Part shown: positions 47,032 to 55,595 of the stretch, in pieces
How the letters are laid out: each line of letters starts with the position of its first letter
Numbering within the stretch: position 1 is the first letter of the stretch
Assembly (NCBI GenBank): GCA_934661135.1
Contig: CAKUJA010000002.1
Span: forward strand, 1-59,687
Direction: 5' to 3'
Source of the DNA: an uncultured Oscillospiraceae bacterium
GTDB lineage: Bacteria > Bacillota > Clostridia > Oscillospirales > Oscillospiraceae
DNA: 59,687 bases
Program-made: the position numbers and the translations under genes
The notes under the pieces: generated by a model
Database searches by the model: none
Seen by the model: the letters and a program-made list of their open reading frames with translations, nothing else
Told to the model about the DNA's origin: nothing

Positions 47032-48642
47032 TTATTGCGCTATGCGCTCCCGTTTCCATTCGAGATACTCGTCGTAGGTGCCGGGACGGTCGAGAATGGT
47101 GCCGTCCGGCTGGAACTCGATGACGCGGTTGCAGGTGGTTTGCAGCATTTCGTGGTCGTGCGAAGCAAGGAGCACATTGCCAGGGAAGGCCATGAGACCC
47201 TTATTGACGGCCTGAATGGCCTCCATGTCGAGATGGTTCGTCGGCTGGTCGAGCAGGACAACGTTGGAGCCGGAGAGCATCATCCGCGAGAGCATACAGC
47301 GCACCTTTTCACCGCCGGAGAGGACGTTGACCGGCTTGAACACCTCGTCGCCGGAGAACAGCATCCGGCCGAGGAAGCCGCGGAGGTAGACATCGTCCTT
47401 CTTCGCGGAATACTGGCGGATCCAGTCGACAAGCGATTCGGTGTGGCCGTCGAAATAGTCGCCGTTGTCCTTCGGCAGATAGCTGGTGGTGACGGTCTGA
47501 CCCCACTTGACACTGCCCTCGTCCGGTTCCAGTTCGCCCATGAGAATGCGGAACATTGTGGTCTGTGCCAGCTCATTTTCACCGACAAAGGCGATTTTGT
47601 CATTTTTGTTGACGATGAAGCTGACGCGATCGAGCAGCTTTACGCCGTCGATGGTCTTGCTCACGTCGGTGACGAACAGGATGTCCTTGCCGACCTCGCG
47701 TTCCCGGTCAAAGCCGACGAACGGATAGCGGCGGGACGAGGCGGGCATTTCCTCCACGGACAGCTTGTCGAGCAGACGGCGGCGGGACGTGGCCTGTTTA
47801 CTCTTGGCTTTGTTGGCCGCGAAACGCGCAATAAACGTCTGCAGCTCCGCGATTTTTTCTTCGTTGCGCTTATTCTTGTTGCGGATGAGCTGCTGCACGA
47901 GCTGAGACGATTCGTACCAGAAGTCGTAGTTGCCGACGTACATTTTGATTTTGCCGTAGTCGATGTCGACAATGTGGGTGCAGACCATGTTGAGGAAGTG
48001 ACGGTCGTGGCTGACGACGATAACAAGGCCGGTGTCCTCGTAGTCGAGGATGAAGTTTTCCAGCCAGTTGATGGCTTCAATGTCGAGGTTGTTTGTCGGC
48101 TCGTCGAGCATGATGATGTCCGGCTTGCCGAAAAGCGCCTGTGCCAGCAGAACCTTAACCTTCAGGCGCGGGTCGGTGTTCCCCATCAGATCATTGTGCA
48201 GCTCAACCGGGATGCCAAGACCCTGAAGCAGACGAGACGCATCGGATTCGGCCTCCCAGCCGTCAAGCTCGGCAAATTCCGTCTCCAGCTCGCTGGCGCG
48301 CAGGCCGTCTTCTTCAGTGAAGTCCTCTTTTTCGTAGAGGGCATCCTTTTCCTTCATAATGTCATACAGGTGTTGGTTGCCCATAATGACGGTGTCGAGA
48401 ATCGAATATTCGTCGTACTGGAACTGATCCTGCTTCAGGATCGACATCCGTGCGCCAGGTTTGAGAAAGACATCGCCGGATGTCGGTTCCAGTTCGCCGG
48501 AAAGAATTTTCAAAAAGGTGGATTTGCCGGCACCGTTCGCGCCGATCACGCCGTAGCAGTTGCCGGGGGTGAATTGCAGATCGACCTGCTTAAACAGAAC
48601 GCTGCCGCCGAACTGCATTCCAAGGTTGGAAATCGTAATCAT
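47032..48642 (-). CDS. ABC-F ATPase with one degenerate ATP site
   Basis: A 536-residue cytoplasmic protein with two ABC domains joined by a charged helical linker (about residues 235-290), the ABC-F architecture of ribosome-binding translation factors (closest by eye to YkpA/YbiT-type). Domain 1 has intact Walker A, GANGAGKST, and Walker B, IIMLDEPTNNLD, but the signature expected before KVKVLLAQALF reads NTDPRLK. Domain 2 has an intact signature, LSGGEKVRC, but its Walker A is GENELAQTT (Gly-Lys replaced by Ala-Gln) and its Walker B reads VLLDQPTNHLD (Glu to Gln). These three losses all fall in the same composite site. It probably acts on ribosomes; antibiotic resistance is not indicated. 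Promoter TATACT on the minus strand at 48674-48679. Confidence 0.88.
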   Translation of the reverse strand: MITISNLGMQFGGSVLFKQVDLQFTPGNCYGVIGANGAGKSTFLKILSGELEPTSGDVFLKPGARMSILKQDQFQYDEYSILDTVIMGNQHLYDIMKEKDALYEKEDFTEEDGLRASELETEFAELDGWEAESDASRLLQGLGIPVELHNDLMGNTDPRLKVKVLLAQALFGKPDIIMLDEPTNNLDIEAINWLENFILDYEDTGLVIVVSHDRHFLNMVCTHIVDIDYGKIKMYVGNYDFWYESSQLVQQLIRNKNKRNEEKIAELQTFIARFAANKAKSKQATSRRRLLDKLSVEEMPASSRRYPFVGFDREREVGKDILFVTDVSKTIDGVKLLDRVSFIVNKNDKIAFVGENELAQTTMFRILMGELEPDEGSVKWGQTVTTSYLPKDNGDYFDGHTESLVDWIRQYSAKKDDVYLRGFLGRMLFSGDEVFKPVNVLSGGEKVRCMLSRMMLSGSNVVLLDQPTNHLDMEAIQAVNKGLMAFPGNVLLASHDHEMLQTTCNRVIEFQPDGTILDRPGTYDEYLEWKRERIAQ

Positions 48643-48673
48643 AGCTTGCTCCTAAATACTCATAGTTCTAAAT

Positions 48674-48679
48674 AGTATA
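48674..48679 (-). promoter_or_regulatory. Candidate -10 of the ABC-F gene/operon promoter
   Basis: On the minus strand TATACT is preceded by TGC, an extended -10, about 35 bp upstream of the ABC-F start codon. The -35 is weak. It is divergent from the htpG promoter. Confidence 0.5.
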
Positions 48680-48752
48680 GCACAATTTCCGGCGGTTGCA
48701 TAGGATGGATTTCGAACGGCTATGAATTGTTTGTGAATTTTTGCGGAAGGGG

Positions 48753-48780
48753 TTGCAAAATTAAAAAGCTGTGCTAGAAT
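48753..48780 (+). promoter_or_regulatory. htpG promoter
   Basis: TTGCAA (48753-48758), a 16-bp spacer and TAGAAT (48775-48780) with TGC before it as an extended -10. The CIRCE operator begins five bases downstream and covers the expected start site. Confidence 0.75.
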
Positions 48781-48784
48781 GAGG

Positions 48785-48811
48785 TTAGCACTCGAAGGCA
48801 GAGAGTGCCAA
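48785..48811. promoter_or_regulatory. CIRCE operator (HrcA site) before htpG
   Basis: TTAGCACTC, nine bases, then GAGTGCCAA: it matches the CIRCE consensus TTAGCACTC-N9-GAGTGCTAA with one mismatch. HrcA bound here would block transcription of htpG in the absence of heat or folding stress. hrcA itself is outside the window. Confidence 0.92.
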
Positions 48812-48833
48812 ACTACGAAGGACGTGACGATTT

Positions 48834-50726
48834 ATGGAAAAGAAAGAATTTCAGGCGGAGAGCAAACGGCTGCTCGATCTGATGATCCATTCAATTTATA
48901 CGCATCAGGAGATTTTCCTGCGTGAGATTTTGTCGAACGCCTCGGATGCAATCGACAAACTGGCATATCTGGCGCTGACCGATGAAAAGGTCGGTTTGAA
49001 CCGGAGCGATTTTGAAATCCGCATTGAGGCGGATACGGATGCCCGCACGCTGACTGTGCGCGATAACGGCATCGGTATGAGCAAGGACGAGATGGAACAG
49101 AACCTCGGCACGATCTGCCGCTCCGGCAGTCTCCAATTCAAGAAGGATATGGAAAAGACGGACGACATCGATATTATCGGCCAATTCGGCGTCGGGTTCT
49201 ACTCGGCGTTTATGGTGGCCGACGAGGTAACCGTTGTCTCGAAGAAATACGGCGAAGAACAGGCATGGCGCTGGCAGTCGTCCGGCGCGGACGGCTATAC
49301 GATTGAGCCGTGCGAGAAGGACGGCGTTGGTACAGACGTCATTATGAAGCTCAAGGCTGACACTGAGGACGAGGACTATTCGCGCTTCCTGAAGCCGTGG
49401 GACATCCAGACGCTCGTGCGCAAATACTCCGACTATATCCGGTATCCGATCAAGATGATGATGGACACCCCGAAAGTCAAAGAAGGGACGGAGGACAGCG
49501 AAAAGCCGGAGTATGAGACGGTCAAGGAGGATCGGACGCTGAACTCGATGGTACCGATCTGGCAAAAGAAAAAGTCTGAGGTTACCGACGAGGAGTACAA
49601 CAACTTCTACAAAGAGAAGTTCTACGATTTTGAAGATCCTGCGGCAATCATCCATGCGGATGTTGAGGGCGCGGTGACCTATAAAGCGCTGCTCTACATT
49701 CCGGCCAAGGCACCCTATGACTTCTATACGAAGGACTTCAAAAAGGGGCTGCAGCTCTATTCCTCCGGCGTGATGATTATGGAAAACTGCGCCGATCTGC
49801 TGCCGGACTGTTTCCGCTTTGTCCGCGGCGTAGTCGACTCGCAGGATCTCAGCCTGAATATCTCACGTGAGATGCTTCAGCACGACCGGCAGCTCAAGTT
49901 CATTGCGAACAACCTCGAGAAGAAGATCAAGCAGGAACTTGTCAAGCTGATGGCAAATGACCGCGAGAAATATGAGAAGTTCTACGGCGCATTTGGGACA
50001 CAGCTCAAATATGGTCTGCTGAACGACTATGGCGCGAAAAAAGAGCTGCTTCAGGATTTGCTGCTCTACTGGTCGTCCAAGGAGAACAAGCTCGTTTCCT
50101 TCAAAGAATATGTTGACGCGATGCCCGAGGAGCAGAAGTACCTCTACTATGCCAGCGGCGAGAACCGCGAGCGTATTGCGCAGCTTCCGCAGATTGAGAC
50201 GCTTCGGGGCAAGGGCTTCGACGTATTGCTGATGAGTGATGAGGTGGACGGCTTTGTGCCGCAGACGCTTCAGAAGTATGCGGACAAGGAATTCCGCTCC
50301 GTGACGCAGGAGGATCTTGGCATCCAGACCGACGAGGAAAAGAAGGCGGCCGAGGAAAAAGCGGAACAGGCGAAAACGACGCTGGATTTCGTGAAGGAGA
50401 CGCTGGGCGATCGCGTGAAGGAGGTCAAGCTCTCTGACGCGCTCGGCAGTCATCCGGTCTGCGTTGTACCGGGCAAGGGCATGACGTTCGAGATGGAGAA
50501 ATACTTCAAGCGCGTCAGCCCCGAGATGGACATGAAGGCCGAGAAAGTGCTGGAGCTGAACGCCGCCCATCCGATGTTTGCAAAGCTGCAAGTTGCCGTG
50601 GCGCAGGAGCCGGAGAGAGCGAAGAAAATTGTGGAAATTCTCTATGCACAGGCGCTTCTGATGGCGGATCTGCCGCTGGAAGATCCGGGCGCGTATAGCG
50701 ATCTGGTTTGCGAACTGCTTGGATAA
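48834..50726 (+). CDS. htpG: Molecular chaperone HtpG (Hsp90)
   Basis: A 630-residue Hsp90 chaperone. The GHKL ATPase domain is clear: FLREILSNASDAIDKL, RDNGIGMSKDEMEQNLGTI and IGQFGVGFYSAFMVAD with the Bergerat-fold motifs. The middle domain includes NISREMLQHDRQLKFIANNL with the conserved catalytic-loop Arg. The C-terminal dimerisation domain lacks the eukaryotic MEEVD tail, as expected. Monocistronic under CIRCE control and followed by a long hairpin. Confidence 0.96.
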   Translation: MEKKEFQAESKRLLDLMIHSIYTHQEIFLREILSNASDAIDKLAYLALTDEKVGLNRSDFEIRIEADTDARTLTVRDNGIGMSKDEMEQNLGTICRSGSLQFKKDMEKTDDIDIIGQFGVGFYSAFMVADEVTVVSKKYGEEQAWRWQSSGADGYTIEPCEKDGVGTDVIMKLKADTEDEDYSRFLKPWDIQTLVRKYSDYIRYPIKMMMDTPKVKEGTEDSEKPEYETVKEDRTLNSMVPIWQKKKSEVTDEEYNNFYKEKFYDFEDPAAIIHADVEGAVTYKALLYIPAKAPYDFYTKDFKKGLQLYSSGVMIMENCADLLPDCFRFVRGVVDSQDLSLNISREMLQHDRQLKFIANNLEKKIKQELVKLMANDREKYEKFYGAFGTQLKYGLLNDYGAKKELLQDLLLYWSSKENKLVSFKEYVDAMPEEQKYLYYASGENRERIAQLPQIETLRGKGFDVLLMSDEVDGFVPQTLQKYADKEFRSVTQEDLGIQTDEEKKAAEEKAEQAKTTLDFVKETLGDRVKEVKLSDALGSHPVCVVPGKGMTFEMEKYFKRVSPEMDMKAEKVLELNAAHPMFAKLQVAVAQEPERAKKIVEILYAQALLMADLPLEDPGAYSDLVCELLG

Positions 50727-50757
50727 TTGAGAATAAAATCCCCTCTGTTTTGAATTG

Positions 50758-50798
50758 AACCGCCCCAGATTGTGCGGACAGCACAATCTGGGGCGGTT
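50758..50798. terminator. Hairpin between htpG and convergent gene
   Basis: AACCGCCCCAGATTGTGC pairs perfectly over 18 bp with GCACAATCTGGGGCGGTT around GGACA. No long T-run on either side, but the convergent position suggests bidirectional termination. Confidence 0.65.
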
Positions 50799-50820
50799 CA
50801 TCAGTCTCATGCGGGGATTT

Positions 50821-51855
50821 TTATTGTTCATCCAAAAGCGGGCGGAGGACAGAATAGGCTTCATAGCGTGTGTCGCGCGATGTGGTTAGGAACACGAGCT
50901 GCGACGCGGGATCGGAAAGCGTTTCGGAGAGCGCGGCAGCCGTAGCATCAACCGTAGCCGCATCCTCATTTGCGGTCATAATGCGGTCAGACGATGCGGC
51001 AACCTGCGGATCGTCGGAACCAAAATCGAGCCGAATGCGGCTGCCTTGCAGCAGCGAGCGGATACCGGCTGCGGCATCCTGTACGGCAAGTTGCCGGCTG
51101 ACGCCGCCGTTCCAATTGATTGCATCAGAGTCCGGAAAATAGAAATCGTCGAACAGGACTTCATCAAAGCCGAGATCCTGAAGTTCAAGTGCGATGGAAG
51201 CGAGAAATCCCTGTACGGCACTGTCGGAGGGATCGAGCCAGTAGCAGCGCCGCTCGTCCATCCAGAGTGCCCCGGAATAGAGCGAAAGTGCCTGGTTTTG
51301 GTGTGCAAATGCGTAGTTTGGCTCTGAAAAAGCCGGGACACGCGCGATGACTGTAAGATCACTGCGGGCGGTTAGTTCGCGGATCAGCGCTTCCACGGCG
51401 TCGATGTCGGCAGAAGTGGCGGTCTCAGCGCCGGAGAGCGAGGAATGATAATAGTAGTTGCCAAATACGCTCTTGACGTCGATCATCACTGCGTTATAAT
51501 CGTTGGCGGCATCCAGTGCGGCGCGCACGGCGTTGACACCGTCGGAGAGCATATTCGTGGTAATATAGTAGCCTTGAATCTGTGTGCGCGCGGATGATTC
51601 TGTGCTGGTTTCTTCCTGTGAAGCGATGAGCGTTGTGAATGGGAACTCGTCAGCCGAAGCCGACTGCTGCGGTTCGCGCGTGGCCGAGAGCTGGCGGTCA
51701 AAATCGAGATACGCCTTGCCGTTTGCATAGACAACGTAGCGGCTGAGGTAGACGAACCGGCAGACCAGCAGCAGCGCGGCAGTCAGCAAAACGGCCAGCA
51801 CGATCAGTAGAATACGCCGCAAAAGGCGCTTGTTACGAAGGGAAAACAGTCGCAA
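50821..51855 (-). CDS. DUF4015 putative glycoside hydrolase
   Basis: A 344-residue membrane-anchored protein. Residues about 14-37 form one transmembrane helix; the rest is extracytoplasmic. GYYITTNMLSDGVNAVRAAL, AVMIDVKSVFGNYYY and DLGFDEVLFDDFYFPD are the strands and acidic residues of the DUF4015 TIM-barrel family, which is related to glycoside hydrolases. No enzymatic activity is established for most members. The gene lies 12 bp after prmA on the same strand. Confidence 0.82.
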   Translation of the reverse strand: MRLFSLRNKRLLRRILLIVLAVLLTAALLLVCRFVYLSRYVVYANGKAYLDFDRQLSATREPQQSASADEFPFTTLIASQEETSTESSARTQIQGYYITTNMLSDGVNAVRAALDAANDYNAVMIDVKSVFGNYYYHSSLSGAETATSADIDAVEALIRELTARSDLTVIARVPAFSEPNYAFAHQNQALSLYSGALWMDERRCYWLDPSDSAVQGFLASIALELQDLGFDEVLFDDFYFPDSDAINWNGGVSRQLAVQDAAAGIRSLLQGSRIRLDFGSDDPQVAASSDRIMTANEDAATVDATAAALSETLSDPASQLVFLTTSRDTRYEAYSVLRPLLDEQ

Positions 51856-51867
51856 GACAATGCCCCC

Positions 51868-52839
51868 TTAGCCGGCCAGCGCCGCTGTGACGCGGCACCA
51901 GTCCTCCTGCTGCTCGGTGGAAAGAATCTGGAGACCAGCCGCTTCCAACGCGTTCAAAACCTCGGGCAGACGTGTGTTTAAAATGCCGGAGCAGATGAAG
52001 ATGCTGTCCTCACTGAGGAAATGCGGCACGACCGGCGCAAGCGGAATGATGACGTCGGCCACGATATTGGCTAGGACGACATCGTAGCGCGCTTCCAGCT
52101 TGTCCATCATGGCCTTGTCACCGATGACGTCGCCGGTGACGGCGGTAAAGCGGTCGCTGAAAATCTGGTTGATGGCGGCGTTTTGACGGGCAATATCTTC
52201 CGCCTTCGGGTCAATGTCGACGCCTGTGGCGTGGCTGGCGCCGAGCAAAATCGCGGTAATCGAGAGAATGCCGCTGCCGGAGCCGAGATCGAGCACCCGC
52301 TCGCCGCCCTGAATGGCGCGTTCAAGCTCCCGCATACACATCTGCGTGGAAGCGTGTGCGCCAGTTCCGAAGATCATGCCGGGGTCGAGCAGGACGACAA
52401 CCCGGTTTTCCGGATTTTCCGGATTCAGCCATTCTGGCACGACAAGCAGTTTTTCACCGATCGCAAGCGGCTGATAATATTGTTTCCAGTTGTTTTCCCA
52501 GTCCTCATCGCGGACATTGGCGAGTTGGACATCCAGCGAACCGAAGTCGGTACCGGGATACTGCGTGCGCAGACTTTGCAGTTGATCGCGTAGTGCACTG
52601 ATCTGCTCCGGAGCAGCGGCGGAATCTTCAAGGTAGAGCCGAATCTGCGAAAGACCGCGCATCTTCTGCTCCAGATCCTCGTCGACATAGTCCCAATACT
52701 GGCGGTTCTGCTCTAAAAACTGATGAAAGTCTTCCTGATCGTCAATAATAAAGCTGTCATACCCCAAAACGGTCAGCCGGTCGCATACAAGATCAATCGC
52801 GGCGGATGTTGTCTTGATGGTCAATTCAATCCATTCCAT
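51868..52839 (-). CDS. prmA: Ribosomal protein L11 methyltransferase
   Basis: A 323-residue class I SAM-dependent methyltransferase. The N-terminal L11-recognition domain begins WIELTIKTTSAAIDLVCDRL. The catalytic domain contains PGMIFGTGAHASTQMCMREL, then VLDLGSGSGILSITAILLGA (motif I), and NIVADVIIPLAP with the post-motif Asn. It methylates L11 lysines. It is divergent from yfmF. Confidence 0.94.
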   Translation of the reverse strand: MEWIELTIKTTSAAIDLVCDRLTVLGYDSFIIDDQEDFHQFLEQNRQYWDYVDEDLEQKMRGLSQIRLYLEDSAAAPEQISALRDQLQSLRTQYPGTDFGSLDVQLANVRDEDWENNWKQYYQPLAIGEKLLVVPEWLNPENPENRVVVLLDPGMIFGTGAHASTQMCMRELERAIQGGERVLDLGSGSGILSITAILLGASHATGVDIDPKAEDIARQNAAINQIFSDRFTAVTGDVIGDKAMMDKLEARYDVVLANIVADVIIPLAPVVPHFLSEDSIFICSGILNTRLPEVLNALEAAGLQILSTEQQEDWCRVTAALAG

Positions 52840-52931
52840 GGGTTCCTCCTGATTGGCATAGATAAATACAGTTTACATGATCTCGTGTGGAAAAACAAGC
52901 TATATTTTTTGCCGGATCGGCAGCGCGGCGT

Positions 52932-52960
52932 TTTACTTTTGCCGCAGCTTGTAGTATAAT
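52932..52960 (+). promoter_or_regulatory. Promoter of the yfmF-yfmH-lgt operon
   Basis: TTTACT (52932-52937), a 17-bp spacer and the exact TATAAT (52955-52960), about 30 bp before the yfmF start. Confidence 0.65.
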
Positions 52961-52990
52961 ATAAAACAACTTTGAACAAAGGATGTCATT

Positions 52991-54322
52991 ATGGAAAGAC
53001 AAACCGAACTTCTGCCCGGTGTGTTCCTTACGGCGGTGCAGACTGAAAAATTTAAAACCGGCTGCTTCAGCATCAACTTTCTGCGTCCGCTGCGGGCGGA
53101 GGAGGCTTCAGCCAATGCACTGATTCCGAGCGTACTGCTGCGCGGCAGCGAGCACTGCCCGGATCTGCGCGCAATTGCTGCACGGCTCGACGATCTCTAC
53201 GGCGCCAGCATCGGGACGCTGATCCGCAAAAAGGGCGAGGTACAGATGGTTGGGTTCTATGCCGATTTTATTGAGGACGCACTCGCCGGAGAGCCGGTGT
53301 TTGCGTCGGTGATGACGTTTTTAGGGGAGCTGCTGCTCCAGCCGCGGTTGGAGGACGGCCATTTCGTGCAGGAATATGTCGAGAGCGAGAAACGCAACCT
53401 TGCCAATGCGATTGCATCACGTGTGAACGACAAGCGGATGTATGCAACAAGCCAACTTGTGAAAACGATGTGTGCGGGCGAGGCCTACGCTGTGCCGCGG
53501 CTTGGCGAGCTGGAGGATGTGGAGCGCATTACCGCAGAGGGACTTTATGCGCACTACCGGGAGGTTTTGTCCACGTCGCGCGTAGAGCTGTTCTACATGG
53601 GCAGAAAGGATGCGGAGGAGGTAGCGGCGCAGCTGCGGCACGTGCTGCGGGAGCTGCCGCGCGCAGCGGCATTTGATGCGGTTGAGACGCGGCAGGGATG
53701 TATGTGCAATGCGGCTGAGACGCGGCAGGGATGTATGTGCAATGCGGTTGAGACGCGGCAGCGGAGCGGGCGCGATGCGGTGCGCCGCGGCGAAGAACGG
53801 CTGGAAATTACGCAGGGCAAGCTTGCCATGGGACTGCGCACCGGCATCACTGCGGCAGATGCGGACTATCCCGCGCTGCTGATGCTCAATACGATCTTCG
53901 GCGGCGGCATTACGAGCAAGCTGTTTTGCAAGGTGCGCGAGGAGATGTCGCTCTGCTACTACGCAATTTCGTCGATTGAGAAATTCAAGGGCGTGATGAT
54001 TGTCTCGTCCGGTGTGGAGTTTGAGAAGCTCGAAACCGCTGAGAAAGAAATTCTGCGCCAACTGGACGACTGCCGGAACGGTGTGATTTCGGAGTATGAG
54101 TTTACGTCGGCCAAGAATTATCTGCTGTCGGATTTGAAAGCGGCGCTGGACAGCCCCGGACGGCTGGACGACTATGCCGTCGGTCAGCGCATGGCAGGCC
54201 TGCGGGGAGGCATGGAGGAGCTGGCGCGCGGCATTGAAGCGGTGACGCCGGAGCAGGTGGCCGACTGCGCAAGGCGCGTGACGCTGGATACCGTTTTTAC
54301 ACTGAAGGGAGCGCAGGCATGA
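52991..54322 (+). CDS. yfmF: M16 peptidase-like protein YfmF
   Basis: A 443-residue member of the M16 (insulinase-type) family without the HxxEH zinc motif, the presumed inactive partner of YfmH, encoded directly after it. In Bacillus the YfmF/YfmH pair is tied to maturation of the EF-P aminopentanol modification. Conserved parts: LIPSVLLRGS, LDDLYGAS and a C-terminal domain with GGGITSKLFCKVREEMSLCY. Residues about 229-257 are an unusual low-complexity insert of 11-residue repeats (AVETRQGCMCN, twice complete and once partial), encoded by 33-bp tandem repeats. The frame stays open. It overlaps yfmH by ATGA. Confidence 0.88.
   Translation: MERQTELLPGVFLTAVQTEKFKTGCFSINFLRPLRAEEASANALIPSVLLRGSEHCPDLRAIAARLDDLYGASIGTLIRKKGEVQMVGFYADFIEDALAGEPVFASVMTFLGELLLQPRLEDGHFVQEYVESEKRNLANAIASRVNDKRMYATSQLVKTMCAGEAYAVPRLGELEDVERITAEGLYAHYREVLSTSRVELFYMGRKDAEEVAAQLRHVLRELPRAAAFDAVETRQGCMCNAAETRQGCMCNAVETRQRSGRDAVRRGEERLEITQGKLAMGLRTGITAADADYPALLMLNTIFGGGITSKLFCKVREEMSLCYYAISSIEKFKGVMIVSSGVEFEKLETAEKEILRQLDDCRNGVISEYEFTSAKNYLLSDLKAALDSPGRLDDYAVGQRMAGLRGGMEELARGIEAVTPEQVADCARRVTLDTVFTLKGAQA
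53676..53761 (+). repeat. 33-bp in-frame tandem repeat within yfmF
   Basis: Units 53676-53708 and 53709-53741 differ at one base (GTT versus GCT); a partial third unit runs to about 53761. Each unit encodes 11 residues including two Cys. The unit length keeps the frame, so copy number can vary without breaking the protein. Confidence 0.9.
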
Positions 54323-55590
54323 TTCAGAAACAATTTCCGCAGCTCGGAGAGCAGTATTTCGAGCAGCGATTGGACAACGGCATGATGGTGCGCGTGGTGG
54401 AAAAACCGGGCTTTGCGAAAAAGTACGCGTTTATCGCGGTCAACTACGGCTCGATCGACACGAAGTTTTGTCTCGGCGGCGTGAACCATGAGACGCCGAA
54501 GGGCGTGGCGCACTATTTGGAGCACAAGATGTTCGATCTGCCGGAGGGGAACGCGATGGAGCTGTTCGCCAAGTACGCGGGCAGCAACAATGCGTTTACC
54601 AGCTATACGATGACGGCATATTATGTGGAGTGCACCGAGCATTTCGAGGAAAATCTGTCGATTTTGCTGCGCATGGTCACAACGCCCTACTTCACGGAGG
54701 AAAGCGTGGAGAAGGAGCGGGGCATTATTGCGCAGGAAATTAAAATGTATGACGACAGCGACGGCAACGTGATGCAGGAGAACCTGTTCCGCGCGATGTA
54801 TCATACGCATCCGGTGCGCGAGTCGATTGCGGGGACGGTGGAGAGCATCCAGGCGATCACCGCGCAGACGCTCAACGACTGCCACCGTGCGTTCTACGAC
54901 CCGGTGAACCTGATTCTCTGCGTTGTGGGAGATGTGGACGCCGGGAAGGTGATTGCGCAGGCACAGCGGGAGACGCCGACGGACTCCGTCGGCATCGCGG
55001 CGCGCGATTATGGCCCGGCGGAGCCGATGACCGTGGCGCAGCCGCGCATTGAGGCGCATATGGAGGTCGCCATGCCGACGTTCGCCATTGGATTTAAGTG
55101 CGAACCGGCGGACGCGGGAACGGAGCCGCTGCGGATGGAATTCCTTGGCTCGATGGCGGCGGAGCTGCTGGCAGGAGAATCGTCGGCGCTCTACACGCGG
55201 CTGTATGAAGCGGGTCTGATCGACTCCGATTTTGCCATCGACTATGAGCGCATGAAGGGGATGGCGATGCTGGAAGCTTCCGGCGACAGCGACGACCCCG
55301 ACGCCGTATTGGAGGCGCTGCTGGAGGAAGCGGAGCGCATCCGTCAGACCGGCATTGACCGCGCGCAGTTTGCGCGGCTGAAAAAATCGATGCTCGGCCG
55401 ACGCCTGCGTGAGCTGGACAGCTTTGAAAATACGTGCTACCGCATCTGCGCGTTCTATATGGACGGTGTGGATTACTACGACTATCCGGCGGCGTTTGAC
55501 ACTGTCACGCCGGAGGACGTGGAACAATTTCTGGCGAACGTCGTCATAAGAGAGCGGGCGGCGATTTCCGTGGTGTATCCAAAGGAGTGA
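54319..55590 (+). CDS. yfmH: M16 zinc peptidase YfmH
   Basis: A 423-residue insulinase-family peptidase. The inverted zinc motif HYLEH (residues about 73-77, in GVAHYLEHKMFD) and the distal Glu in the ESVEKERGIIAQEIKMYDD segment are intact, so this is the catalytic subunit of the YfmF/YfmH pair. The C-terminal domain contains GESSALYTRLYEAGLID. It overlaps yfmF by four bases and is followed by lgt. Confidence 0.92.
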   Translation: MIQKQFPQLGEQYFEQRLDNGMMVRVVEKPGFAKKYAFIAVNYGSIDTKFCLGGVNHETPKGVAHYLEHKMFDLPEGNAMELFAKYAGSNNAFTSYTMTAYYVECTEHFEENLSILLRMVTTPYFTEESVEKERGIIAQEIKMYDDSDGNVMQENLFRAMYHTHPVRESIAGTVESIQAITAQTLNDCHRAFYDPVNLILCVVGDVDAGKVIAQAQRETPTDSVGIAARDYGPAEPMTVAQPRIEAHMEVAMPTFAIGFKCEPADAGTEPLRMEFLGSMAAELLAGESSALYTRLYEAGLIDSDFAIDYERMKGMAMLEASGDSDDPDAVLEALLEEAERIRQTGIDRAQFARLKKSMLGRRLRELDSFENTCYRICAFYMDGVDYYDYPAAFDTVTPEDVEQFLANVVIRERAAISVVYPKE

Positions 55591-55595
55591 TTGCG

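Noticed and set aside
47008..48675. Plus-strand open frame of 555 codons opposite the ABC-F gene
   Set aside because: Antisense to a recognisable ABC-F gene; no family motif or ribosome site of its own.
53676..53761. Possible CRISPR-like repeat
   Set aside because: The units abut without spacers and keep a protein frame, so it is a coding tandem repeat.
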